A DNA stretch of 48,091 bases from CAYMSA01 sp964392965 (GTDB lineage Bacteria; Actinomycetota; Coriobacteriia; Anaerosomatales; Anaerosomataceae), in contig CAYMSA010000006.1 in assembly GCA_964392965.1 (NCBI GenBank), positions 1-48,091 on the forward strand. The letters run 5' to 3'. This document shows positions 33,237 through 40,948 of this stretch, piece by piece. The notes beneath the pieces are model-generated. The model did not search any database and was not told the origin of the DNA. It saw only the letters and a list, made by a program, of their open reading frames with translations. A program made the translations under genes and the position numbers. Every line of letters begins with the position of its first letter. Within the stretch, counting starts at the first letter, position 1.

Positions 33237-34333
33237 GCGACTCCCCGGGATGGCGCAGCTCGCGCCGCACGTCGAAGTCCGGGCGCAAGGCACGTCGCGC
33301 GGCGGTGTCGAGGCCCGCGAGCAGCCCGCAGCCGCCCCAGAAGGCGCCTCGCGAGAAGACGCCCCGCACGAGGGGCGGCGCACGCTCGACCGTAAGCGTC
33401 ATCGCGGTGATCGTCGTCGTCCTGGCGGCGGTCTACCTGATCGCCATCGGCATCAACGCAGCCGCCCGCTGGTGGGCGCTCCGCGAGGTGCAGGAGCGGT
33501 CGGCACCATCGGCGCTTGCCGAACAGGCGCAGGAGAACCTGCTTATCATCGGCGTGGACGAGGCCGGCTCGGCGGAGTTCCTGGCGGTGCGACTCGACAA
33601 GGAGAACGAGCAGATCCTGGGCATCGGCGTGCCGAGTGCCGCGTTCATGGAGGTCCCCGGGCAGGGGTACGAGCGGGTGGGTCAGAGCATGACCGGCGGT
33701 CCCGGCGTGGCGATGGCCGCCATCTCCAACTACCTCACGGTGCAGTTTGCGCACTACGTGGTGGTGGACGTCTCCGTCCACCGTGACGCCATGGCCAACG
33801 GCAGCCTGCGCGACGTCATCGCCGGCGTCCAGGAGACCGACCTCACCACCGAGGCCATCACCGCCACCGCCGAGTTCATCGCGTCGGTGCCAGGCGAGCG
33901 CACCGCGCTCGTGCCGTTGCCGGTGGAGCCCATCAACCTGGGCGGGGAGACGTACTACGAGCCGCAGCGCGACCAGATCGCCGCGCTCATCCTGCAGTGG
34001 TGGGGCGTGAGTATGGCCGCCGAGGACGCCGCGGTGCGGGTCATCATCTACAATGGGGCAGGCACGCCGGGCCTGGCCGGCAAGGCGGCCCAGCAACTCA
34101 TCGAGGCGGGGGTGCGCGTGGTGGACACGCGCAACGCGGATCACTTCGGCTATGAGGAGACGCTCGTCGTGGTACAGGACGGCGATCTCACACAGGGTCA
34201 GGTGGTCGCGTCGGCGCTGGGTGTGGGCAAGCTGCTCGACCAGCGTGAAGACCAGGACATCGCGGACGTGATAGTGATCATCGGCGGCGATTACGTGCCG
34301 CCCGTAGAAGAAGGACAGGAAACCAACTCGTGA
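33233..34333 (+). CDS. membrane protein with degenerate LCP and LytR_C domains
   Basis: The protein has 366 residues. The N-terminus (~1-50) is very basic and probably cytoplasmic, followed by one transmembrane helix (~53-75). Residues ~102-255 follow the LytR-CpsA-Psr pattern (NLLIIGVDE, then GGPGVAMAAISNYLTVQFAHYVVVDV). The catalytic features are lost: the Asp of the usual aDT segment reads AEFLAV, and the PRD segment after IgvP reads SAAFM. A LytR_C domain (VRVIIYNGAGTPGLAGKAA) ends the protein at ~283-360. LCP enzymes attach glycopolymers to peptidoglycan; this one is probably a non-catalytic relative. It starts GTG overlapping yqeK and ends overlapping rsfS. Confidence 0.8.
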   Translation: MSDSPGWRSSRRTSKSGRKARRAAVSRPASSPQPPQKAPREKTPRTRGGARSTVSVIAVIVVVLAAVYLIAIGINAAARWWALREVQERSAPSALAEQAQENLLIIGVDEAGSAEFLAVRLDKENEQILGIGVPSAAFMEVPGQGYERVGQSMTGGPGVAMAAISNYLTVQFAHYVVVDVSVHRDAMANGSLRDVIAGVQETDLTTEAITATAEFIASVPGERTALVPLPVEPINLGGETYYEPQRDQIAALILQWWGVSMAAEDAAVRVIIYNGAGTPGLAGKAAQQLIEAGVRVVDTRNADHFGYEETLVVVQDGDLTQGQVVASALGVGKLLDQREDQDIADVIVIIGGDYVPPVEEGQETNS

Positions 34334-34770
34334 CACAACTCGACCTGCGTGATATCGCACTGCTCGCGGCGAATGCCGCCGACGAGAAGAAGGCCACCGA
34401 CGTGCTCGTGCTCGACGTGGCCGAGAAGCTCGTGATCACCTCGTACTTCGTCGTCGCCACCGCCGCCAACGACCGCCTCGCCCGCGCCATCGCCGAGGAC
34501 GTCGAGACGGCGTTGCGGGAGAAGGCACACATGAAGCCCATCGGCCGCGAAGGCGAGCGCGAGGGCAAGTGGATCCTGCTGGACTTCGGCGACATCGTGG
34601 TGCACATCTTCCAGCCCGAGGAGCGGGAGTTCTACCGCCTCGAGAAGCTGTGGTCGGACGTGCCGAAGACCGAGGTGGGGACGGAGGCTGCGGGCGAATC
34701 AGGGCCCGAAGCCGGAACGACACCCGAGACGGACGCGAGCGCCGAGCCGGAGCCGACGCCGGCGTCATGA
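34330..34770 (+). CDS. rsfS: ribosomal silencing factor RsfS
   Basis: The protein has 146 residues. The RsfS/YbeB domain occupies ~1-112 (DVLVLDVAEKLVITSYFVVATA, EGKWILLDFGDIVVHIFQPEEREFYRLEKLW). RsfS binds L14 and blocks subunit joining in starvation. A Glu/Pro/Ala-rich tail of ~33 residues is not part of the fold. The GTG start overlaps the preceding stop; the EamA gene starts 4 bp before its end. Confidence 0.95.
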   Translation: MTQLDLRDIALLAANAADEKKATDVLVLDVAEKLVITSYFVVATAANDRLARAIAEDVETALREKAHMKPIGREGEREGKWILLDFGDIVVHIFQPEEREFYRLEKLWSDVPKTEVGTEAAGESGPEAGTTPETDASAEPEPTPAS

Positions 34771-35714
34771 CGGGCTTCGTCAAGCGATACGGCATACAAC
34801 TCGCACTCATCGGCGTCACAGCTGTCTGGGGCGCGACGTTCGTCATGGTGAAAGACGCCACGGCGCAGTACCCGCTCTACGCGTTCCTCGCGCTGCGCTT
34901 CGCGATCGCGGTGCTGGCGTTTGTGGTGTTCATCCCGTCGTCGCTCAGGCTCATGACCGCTTCCACGCTCCGTGCGGGACTCCTCGCCGGCGGGCTCCTC
35001 ACAGCCGCGTACATCTTCCAGACGTGGGGCCTCGAGGACACGAGCGCTTCCAAGGCGGCGTTCATCACCGGCATGGTCGTGGTGATCACGCCCGTGCTGC
35101 AGGCCGTGGTGCTCAAGCGGCCACCGCGCCGGACGACGGTCGTGGGCGTGACGCTTGCGTTCGTGGGCATCTGGCTGCTCTCGGGCGGCGGCGCGGGCGG
35201 CTGGAACTCGGGAGACACCCGCGTGCTCGTCTGCGCGTTCGCGTACTCGGCGCACATGATCGTCCTGGGGAGCATCGGGCGGGAGCACGACGCGCGGCCG
35301 CTCACGCTCGTGCAGCTCGCCACCGTGGCGGTCGTCTGCGGCGGCATGTCGCTTGCCACCGAGCCGGTCGCGCTGCCGTCCACAGGCTCCGTGTGGGTGG
35401 CGCTCGTCGTGTGTGGTGTGCTCGCCTCGGCGGTGGCCTTTGCGGTGCAGACGTACGCGCAGCAGCATCTGTCGCCCGCCAAGACCGCCGTCATCCTCAT
35501 CATGGAGCCGGTCTTTGGCGCGCTCTTCGGGTACCTCGCGGGCGAGCGGCTGGGCCTCACGGGCCTCGCCGGCTGCGCGCTCATCTTCGTGGGCATGCTC
35601 GTGGCCGAGCGCATCGGCATGCGCGTGAGGACCGAGGCGGGTGAGGTGGCCGAGGAGCTCGAGCTTCCGGCGGTGGAGACGAGAGCGATCGTGGCCGAAG
35701 ACCGGCCGTATTGA
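34767..35714 (+). CDS. EamA/DMT-family transporter
   Basis: The protein has 315 residues with about ten transmembrane helices in two EamA repeats. The first contains TAVWGATFVMVKDA and FLALRFAIAVLAF, the second ends with YAQQHLSPAKTAVILIMEPVFGALFGYLAGERL. Such permeases export metabolites or amino acids across the inner membrane; the substrate is unknown. A short acidic C-terminal tail is cytoplasmic. The ATG overlaps the rsfS stop; its own stop overlaps the -35 of the tRNA-Ala promoter. Confidence 0.9.
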   Translation: MTGFVKRYGIQLALIGVTAVWGATFVMVKDATAQYPLYAFLALRFAIAVLAFVVFIPSSLRLMTASTLRAGLLAGGLLTAAYIFQTWGLEDTSASKAAFITGMVVVITPVLQAVVLKRPPRRTTVVGVTLAFVGIWLLSGGGAGGWNSGDTRVLVCAFAYSAHMIVLGSIGREHDARPLTLVQLATVAVVCGGMSLATEPVALPSTGSVWVALVVCGVLASAVAFAVQTYAQQHLSPAKTAVILIMEPVFGALFGYLAGERLGLTGLAGCALIFVGMLVAERIGMRVRTEAGEVAEELELPAVETRAIVAEDRPY

Positions 35715-35741
35715 CCACCAGACCGCACTCGGTGGTATACT
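35711..35741 (+). promoter_or_regulatory. promoter of tRNA-Ala (-35 TTGACC, extended -10 TGG-TATACT)
   Basis: TTGACC at 35711-35716 and TATACT at 35736-35741 are 19 bp apart, with TGG before the -10. The tRNA starts 31 bp downstream of the -10. The -35 overlaps the EamA stop codon. Confidence 0.7.
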
Positions 35742-35771
35742 GTCCACCGCGCGTGCGGCGTCGCGCATAGT

Positions 35772-35847
35772 GGGGCCATAGCTCAGCTGGGAGAGCGCTT
35801 GGCTGGCAGCCAAGAGGTCAGGGGTTCGATCCCCCTTGGCTCCACCA
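35772..35847 (+). tRNA. tRNA-Ala (anticodon GGC)
   Basis: The 76-nt cloverleaf has acceptor GGGGCCA/TGGCTCC and D-stem GCTC/GAGC. The anticodon stem is CTTGG/CCAAG with loop CTGGCAG (anticodon GGC), and the T-arm is AGGGG-TTCGATC-CCCCT. Discriminator A is followed by an encoded CCA. Confidence 0.97.
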
Positions 35848-35858
35848 AAAGAGATTGG

Positions 35859-35890
35859 GACAGGACCCGGTATCGCTACCGGGTCCTGTC
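35859..35890 (+). terminator. intrinsic terminator after tRNA-Ala
   Basis: GACAGGACCCGGTA (35859-35872) pairs perfectly with TACCGGGTCCTGTC (35877-35890) around TCGC, 14 bp, followed by TGCGTCTT. Confidence 0.82.
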
Positions 35891-36033
35891 TGCGTCTTAG
35901 GGGAAGGGACTTTCGCCGGCTCAGGGCGTTGACGATCCCGATGCGCAGGATCTCCCGCCTACACGAGAAGCGCAGGGGGCGGCACCTGAGGCGCCATCCA
36001 GCTCCGGTCTCTCGGCATGCCCTCTCGCACGTC

Positions 36034-36077
36034 CGGTGCACAGAAATGCTACGAATCCGTACTATTTCTGTGCACCG
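36034..36077. repeat. 44-bp near-perfect palindrome
   Basis: CGGTGCACAGAAAT (36034-36047) pairs perfectly with ATTTCTGTGCACCG (36064-36077). Inside, TACG-AATC-CGTA adds a second stem after a 2-nt mismatch. It lies in the 273-bp gene-free stretch 35891-36163 between tRNA-Ala and the convergent secreted-protein gene. I find no supported gene in that stretch. It could be a terminator for the reverse operon, a large operator, or a small mobile repeat; no T-run supports the first. Confidence 0.6.
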
Positions 36078-36163
36078 TGAAGCGCATATGGTCTGAACAG
36101 CAGGAAGGGCCACTCCTGGAGCAGCACTTCCTGGTACCTGCGAAGGTTCTGGTGAGCGGTTCC

Positions 36164-36667
36164 TTACGCCTCGGCGAAGAGGATGCGCATGCGCTCCATG
36201 ATGCGGTTGAACAGCTCGGCGAGTCGCTCGCGGACGTCATCGGGCATCCCGGACTGTGTCTGGACGCGCTCGGCGTTCTGGGCGAGCACCTGCTGTGCGG
36301 TCTGTGTCCGCGCCATCACGGCCGTATCGGGGGCTCCGCTCGCAACGCAGGACTGCACCGGGGCCTCCGGGCGCTCGCTTGCCACCTGGGCCTGCACGCG
36401 CGCCTGGACGGGCATCTCGGCAACCGCACGAGGGCCGGCCTGCACCTGCGCGGCTACGCCCGCCTGCATCGGAGTGCACTCGGCACAGAGACCGTCGCAG
36501 AGCTGGTCACGTACACGGTCGGGCACCTGGTCGCCCTGTGGGTCCGGGCATACGCCGGAGTTGCCGGTCTGTGCCGGGCCTCCCGCCTGGGCGCCCGCCG
36601 CGTAGGCGGGTACGGCCATCGCGAGGATCAGCGCGAAGGCGAGCAGTGCTGGGATCGTTCGTCTCAT
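36164..36667 (-). CDS. secreted Cys/Gln-rich protein of unknown function
   Basis: The protein has 167 residues with a clear signal peptide (MRRTIPALLAFALILAMAVP, cleavage probably after AYA near residue 23). The mature part has a Cys cluster (C40, C57, C61, C64) around CDGLCAECTP, then repeated V/A-Q-A segments, and a C-terminal amphipathic helix DVRERLAELFNRIMERMRILF. No known family is recognised. ATG 36667 has AAAGGAGT 9 bp upstream; the open frame to 37210 is a shadow of the DUF5667 gene. It is the third gene of the ECF sigma operon, 61 bp downstream of the DUF5667 gene, so it may be a regulon product acting outside the membrane. Confidence 0.72.
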   Translation of the reverse strand: MRRTIPALLAFALILAMAVPAYAAGAQAGGPAQTGNSGVCPDPQGDQVPDRVRDQLCDGLCAECTPMQAGVAAQVQAGPRAVAEMPVQARVQAQVASERPEAPVQSCVASGAPDTAVMARTQTAQQVLAQNAERVQTQSGMPDDVRERLAELFNRIMERMRILFAEA

Positions 36668-36728
36668 GTGAGATCGACTCCTTTCGTCAGTGCATGACAC
36701 CAGGAGAACGCGCGGCAGCACCCGGGCG

Positions 36729-37556
36729 TTACGGGTTGGTGCCGGGCGAGTTCCCGTCCGTCGTGTCCGGCGCGTCGGTCTGCGAGCCTGCGTCACCCTG
36801 GGGGCCACGCGGGCCCGTGGCGGTGGTGGCGTCAGACCCGCCGTCGGTGCCGGTGGTGTCCGAGGGTGGGGCCAGCGGCTCGTCATGGGGTGTGCCTCCG
36901 GTTCCCGCGTCCGCGCCGCCCGTGCCTGGGGTCTCCTCGGCGGGTTCTTGCGCCCCGTTCTCCTGACCGGTGCCGGGCTGGGGGGCACTGCCCGAAGTAC
37001 CCGTCCCGGGGGCGAGGGCGTCCTCCACGAGCGGCGCGGCCCACGTGGGTACCTCGCCCACACGGGCGCGCAGACGAAGCAGCTCCTGCTCCTGCAGCGG
37101 GTCGGGATCGGTCGCGTGACGGACGCTCTCGGAGAGTGAGCCGATCGCCTCACGGGCACGCTCCTGCGTGGTCTCGGATTGCCGTGCGAGGATGCCGGCC
37201 TCCTCGGCACGCCGTTCCGCGAGGCCCAGGAGCAGCTGGCGCTCGAACGTCCCGGCGGGCACGATCGCCACGAGGGCGTTCTCGGCCGCGCGCTTCACCG
37301 GGTAGAGGGCGGTGCCGGGGAGCGACTCGTTGGCGGCGTAGGCGGTGCCGCCGAGGGCGAGCACGAGTGCGAGCGCGGCGGCGAAGGCGGGCTGCAGCAG
37401 GAAGGCGCGTCGGGGCACCCGCCGGGGGGCCAGCTGCCGTGCGGGAAGCGAGCGGAGCACCGCCTCGCGCATGCGGGCTTGCGCCTGCGCTTCCATCGGC
37501 GGGGCGGCCGCGCGCAGGGCCTGTTCGACGTCGTTGATGCGGTGCTCAGGATTCAC
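36729..37556 (-). CDS. DUF5667-domain membrane protein, possible anti-sigma factor
   Basis: The protein has 275 residues. The cytoplasmic N-terminus (~1-50) has an Arg-rich stretch and could contact a sigma factor. One transmembrane helix spans ~51-74. DUF5667 begins with ANESLPGTALYPVKRAAENA and continues in helices to ~170. The last ~90 residues are Gly/Thr/Pro/Asp-rich and low-complexity, as in cell-wall-spanning tails. GTG start overlaps the ECF sigma gene by 11 bp. The layout (sigma gene, then a single-pass membrane protein) is that of a sigma/anti-sigma pair, but the N-terminus lacks a zinc anti-sigma HxxxCxxC motif, so the role is inferred. Confidence 0.82.
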   Translation of the reverse strand: MNPEHRINDVEQALRAAAPPMEAQAQARMREAVLRSLPARQLAPRRVPRRAFLLQPAFAAALALVLALGGTAYAANESLPGTALYPVKRAAENALVAIVPAGTFERQLLLGLAERRAEEAGILARQSETTQERAREAIGSLSESVRHATDPDPLQEQELLRLRARVGEVPTWAAPLVEDALAPGTGTSGSAPQPGTGQENGAQEPAEETPGTGGADAGTGGTPHDEPLAPPSDTTGTDGGSDATTATGPRGPQGDAGSQTDAPDTTDGNSPGTNP

Positions 37557-38100
37557 GGTGCTCCTGCTCCTCGAGTAGCCGCGCGAGCGAGCGCACGGCG
37601 CGGTGCTGCAGCTGCTTCACGGCGTTGGCGTTCTTGCCGAGTGCGTCGGCCGTCTCCTGGATGCTCAGGTCCGACCAGTACCGGAGCGCGATGACCGCCG
37701 CCTGCTCCTCGGTGAGGAGCCGGACGGTGGCGCGCAGACGGTCCGCGTCGGCGCGCGCGATGACGGCCGCCTCGGTGCTCTCGGGCGCCGGCTCGTCCGG
37801 GAACTCGTCGACGAGAGCGGGGCGACGCGCGTCTCGGCGGTGTTCGTCGACCGCGGTGTTGCGTGCCACGCGGAAGAGCCACGCGGTGAAGGGGACGCCC
37901 GCGTCGCTGTAGGTGTCGATCGATTCCCAGACCTTGAGGAACACGGTGGCCGTCACATCCTCGGCATCGTGGGCCGACTTCGTGCGCGATCGCGCGAACG
38001 CGTAGACGCGTCCGGCATAGAGGTCGTAGAGCCGACCGAACGCTTTGGCATCACCCTGTTGCGCCCGGGCAATCAGGCGCTGGAGCTTCTTTCCGGTCAC
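37546..38100 (-). CDS. ECF-type RNA polymerase sigma factor
   Basis: The protein has 184 residues. Sigma region 2 occupies ~10-80 (AFGRLYDLYAGRVYAFARSRTKSAHDAEDVTATVFLKVWE, then FTAWLFRVARNTAVDEHRR). Region 4 occupies ~125-178 (LTEEQAAVIALRYWSDLSIQETADALGKNANAVKQLQHRAVRSLARLL). It directs RNA polymerase to a specific set of promoters. GTG start. A GTAACC-N16-CGTT element lies 33-58 bp upstream and is a good candidate for autoregulation. Its downstream partner is the DUF5667 membrane protein. Confidence 0.92.
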   Translation of the reverse strand: MTGKKLQRLIARAQQGDAKAFGRLYDLYAGRVYAFARSRTKSAHDAEDVTATVFLKVWESIDTYSDAGVPFTAWLFRVARNTAVDEHRRDARRPALVDEFPDEPAPESTEAAVIARADADRLRATVRLLTEEQAAVIALRYWSDLSIQETADALGKNANAVKQLQHRAVRSLARLLEEQEHRES

Positions 38101-38132
38101 AGCCGTCCGACCTGTTGCCTCATGTGGCGGGA

Positions 38133-38158
38133 AACGTAGCGCGACGCCTCCAGGTTAC
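38133..38158 (-). promoter_or_regulatory. candidate ECF-dependent promoter of the sigma factor operon
   Basis: On the reverse strand GTAACC (38158-38153) is followed by a 16-bp spacer and CGTT (38136-38133). An AAC-containing -35 and a CGT -10 at this spacing are typical of ECF promoters. The sigma gene starts 33 bp downstream, fitting autoregulation. Confidence 0.45.
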
Positions 38159-38256
38159 GGCCCCGGGGGCACAGAATGCCACTCCACTCGGCCCTTTCCG
38201 GTAGAATCGCCTTCGGCACACCCCACGGTCACCCCGTCGTCTTTGGAGGCCCCGTC

Positions 38257-40809
38257 TTGAGCGAGCATGTCTACGAGCCGCAGCGTATCGAGGAGCACTG
38301 GCAGGCCGAGTGGGACCGCACGGGCGCGCATCGCGCCACCGAGGACCCCTCGCGGCCCAAGAAGTACGTCCTCGAGATGTTCCCGTATCCCTCGGGCGAC
38401 ATCCACATGGGTCACGTGCGCAACTACACGATCGGCGACGTGATCGCGCGGCAGGCGCGGATGGCCGGCTTCGAGGTGCTCCATCCCATCGGCTGGGACG
38501 CCTTTGGCCTGCCGGCGGAGAACGCCGCCATCAAGAACGCCACGCACCCCGCCACGTGGACGTACGCCAACATCGACAAGCAGGCGTCATCGTTCAAGCG
38601 CATGGGCTTCTCGTACGACTGGGACCGCGCCGTGAAGACGTGCGACGTGGACTACTACCGCTGGGGCCAGTGGATCTTCCTCAAGTTCTGGGAGCGCGGT
38701 CTCGTGGAGCGGCGTTCCTCGGCGGTCAACTGGTGCCCGGACTGCGCCACGGTGCTCGCCAACGAGCAGGTGGTGGGCGACGGTGTATGCTGGCGCTGCA
38801 AGAGCGTCGTGGAGAAGCGCGAGCTCGAGCAGTGGTACTTCAAGGTGACCGACTACGCGCAGGAGCTCCTGGACGACCTCGAGCTGCTGCCCGGCTGGCC
38901 CGAGCGCGTCAAGACGATGCAGGCCAACTGGATCGGCAGAAGCGAAGGCGCCGAGGTGGACTTCGAGCTCTGTGACGCCGCGGGCGAGCCCTCCGGCGAG
39001 CTCGTGACCGTCTTCACGACGCGTCCGGACACGCTCTTCGGCTGCTCGTTCTTCCTGCTCGCGCCGGAGCATCCGCTGGTGGCGCGCCTCATCGAGGGCA
39101 CGGAGTACGCGCCTGCGGTGCGCGCGGTGGTGGAGGCCGCCTCGCGGGAGACTGCCGTGGAGCGTGCGAGCGGCGAGGTGGAGAAGCTCGGCGCGTTCAC
39201 GGGCCGCTACGTGGTGAACCCCGTGAACGGCGAGAAGGTGCCCGTGTGGGTGAGCAACTACGTCCTCATGGACTACGGCACTGGCGCGGTCATGGCCGTG
39301 CCGAGCGGCGACCAGCGCGACTTCGAGTTCGCGCGCATGTACGGGCTGCCGATCCCGCCCGTGGTGGTTGCAGCCGACGACCCGCTCTTCGCCGAGCTCG
39401 AGGGCGTCGCGGAGCGGACGCACTCGGACGTGCCGTGGGCCGAGGCGTACGCGGGCCCTGGCGTGATGGTGCAGTCCGGCGACTTCACCGGGATGCCCGG
39501 CGGCAAGGACTCGGACGGTATGCGGGCCGTCATCGACTGGCTCGCCGAACGCGGCCGTGGCCGCGCGAGCATCAACTTCCGTCTGCGCGACTGGCTCATC
39601 AGCCGCCAGCGCTACTGGGGCAACCCGATCCCCGCGATCCACTGCCCGGCGTGCGGCCTCGTGCCCGTGCCCGAGGAGCAGCTGCCGGTGGTGCTCCCGC
39701 TCGATGTGGACATCGCCAGCGGTGAGACCCTCGCCGAGCACCCCGAGTTCTACGAGACGACATGCCCCGTGTGCGGCGGCGCCGCGCGCCGCGAGACCGA
39801 CACGATGGACACGTTCACGTGCTCGAGTTGGTACTACTACCGGTACTGCGACGCGCGCAACGACTCGGCCATCTGGGACAAGGACGCCGTGGACTACTGG
39901 ATGCCGGTGGACCAGTACATCGGCGGTATCGAGCACGCCATCCTGCACCTGCTCTACTCGCGCTTCTTCACGAAGGTCTTCCGCGATATGGGGCTCACCA
40001 GTGCAAGCGAGCCGTTCACGAACCTCCTCACGCAGGGGATGGTGAAGAAGGACGGCGAGACGATGTCCAAGTCGCGCGGGAACGTGGTGGCGCCCGAGGA
40101 CATGGTGGAGCGCTACGGCGCCGACGCGCTGAGGACGTTCATTCTGTTCATGGCGCCTCCGGACAAGGACCTGGAGTGGAATCAGGAGGGCCTGGAGGGC
40201 ACGTACCGCTTCCTGACGCGCGTGTGGCGCTACGTGTGCGACGTGGCCGAGGACGCGGGCGCGGAGGTTGCAGGCGCGGAGGTTGCAGGCGCAGCGGACT
40301 CGGAGGCTGCCCGGGCGCTCCTGCGCGAGCGGCATCGCGTGGTGGGCAAGGTCACCTCGGACGTGGGCCGCTTCAACTTCAACACGGCGATCTCGGCGAT
40401 CATGGAGCTTCTGAACGCCGCGGGCGACTACCGCCGGCTCGTGCCTGACACCGACCGCTCGGCCGCGCTCGAGCGCGACGTGGCGAGCACGCTCACGCTG
40501 CTGATCGCGCCCTTCGCGCCGCACATGGCCGAGGAGCTGTGGCGTGTGGCGCTCGGTAACGAGGGTTCGGTGCATGCCGAGGTGTGGCCCGCGTTCGACC
40601 CGGCGCTCGCCGTGGCCGACGAGATCGAGATCGCCGTGCAGGTGAACGGCAAGGTGCGCGCGCGGCTCGTGGTGGCGGCCGACGCTCCCGAAGAGGACGT
40701 GCGCGAGGCCGCGCTCGCGCTGCCCAAGGTGGCCGAGCAGGTGGCCGGACTCACGGTCCGCAAGGTGGTCGTGGTGCCGGGGAAGCTCGTGAGCGTGGTG
40801 GCGAAGTAG
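38257..40809 (+). CDS. leuS: leucyl-tRNA synthetase
   Basis: This class I synthetase has 850 residues. The catalytic domain carries HMGH (FPYPSGDIHMGHVRNYTIGD), a zinc-type CPDCATVLANEQVV insertion follows, then the editing domain (TTRPDTLFG, MAVPSGDQRDFEFA) and the signature MSKSRGNVV. The anticodon-binding and C-terminal domains complete the protein. The TTG at 38257 has GGAGG 7 bp upstream; the frame is open to 38176 but without support. A 15-bp tandem duplication (40258-40287) gives two GAEVA repeats in a loop before the anticodon-binding domain. TAGAAT at 38202-38207 may be the -10; no -35 is clear. Confidence 0.97.
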   Translation: MSEHVYEPQRIEEHWQAEWDRTGAHRATEDPSRPKKYVLEMFPYPSGDIHMGHVRNYTIGDVIARQARMAGFEVLHPIGWDAFGLPAENAAIKNATHPATWTYANIDKQASSFKRMGFSYDWDRAVKTCDVDYYRWGQWIFLKFWERGLVERRSSAVNWCPDCATVLANEQVVGDGVCWRCKSVVEKRELEQWYFKVTDYAQELLDDLELLPGWPERVKTMQANWIGRSEGAEVDFELCDAAGEPSGELVTVFTTRPDTLFGCSFFLLAPEHPLVARLIEGTEYAPAVRAVVEAASRETAVERASGEVEKLGAFTGRYVVNPVNGEKVPVWVSNYVLMDYGTGAVMAVPSGDQRDFEFARMYGLPIPPVVVAADDPLFAELEGVAERTHSDVPWAEAYAGPGVMVQSGDFTGMPGGKDSDGMRAVIDWLAERGRGRASINFRLRDWLISRQRYWGNPIPAIHCPACGLVPVPEEQLPVVLPLDVDIASGETLAEHPEFYETTCPVCGGAARRETDTMDTFTCSSWYYYRYCDARNDSAIWDKDAVDYWMPVDQYIGGIEHAILHLLYSRFFTKVFRDMGLTSASEPFTNLLTQGMVKKDGETMSKSRGNVVAPEDMVERYGADALRTFILFMAPPDKDLEWNQEGLEGTYRFLTRVWRYVCDVAEDAGAEVAGAEVAGAADSEAARALLRERHRVVGKVTSDVGRFNFNTAISAIMELLNAAGDYRRLVPDTDRSAALERDVASTLTLLIAPFAPHMAEELWRVALGNEGSVHAEVWPAFDPALAVADEIEIAVQVNGKVRARLVVAADAPEEDVREAALALPKVAEQVAGLTVRKVVVVPGKLVSVVAK
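40258..40287 (+). repeat. 15-bp tandem repeat in leuS
   Basis: GGCGCGGAGGTTGCA occurs twice in a row, encoding GAEVA-GAEVA in a probably surface-exposed linker. Confidence 0.8.
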
Positions 40810-40913
40810 GCCGCCGCGCGGGTGCGGTGCCGTGCGGGTGCGAACCACGCCGCGCTGGTGACGGTGTGGTAAGGATCGCGTAGCGGTGAAGCGATAGAGT
40901 CCGGACGTCAACC

Positions 40914-40948
40914 GGGCGCCCCCTCGTCCGAGAGGAGAGGGGGCGCCC
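40914..40948 (+). promoter_or_regulatory. 12-bp hairpin abutting the comEA start codon
   Basis: GGGCGCCCCCTC (40914-40925) pairs perfectly with GAGGGGGCGCCC (40937-40948). The GTG of comEA begins at 40949, the next base. The purine-rich ribosome site (AGGAG, 40933-40937) is half in the loop and half in the 3' arm. It could limit comEA translation or terminate leuS transcripts; no T-run is present. Confidence 0.6.

Noticed and set aside
36164..37210. 348-residue reverse frame as one gene
   Set aside because: The N-terminal half overlaps the DUF5667 gene out of frame. A signal peptide and good ribosome site place the real start at 36667.
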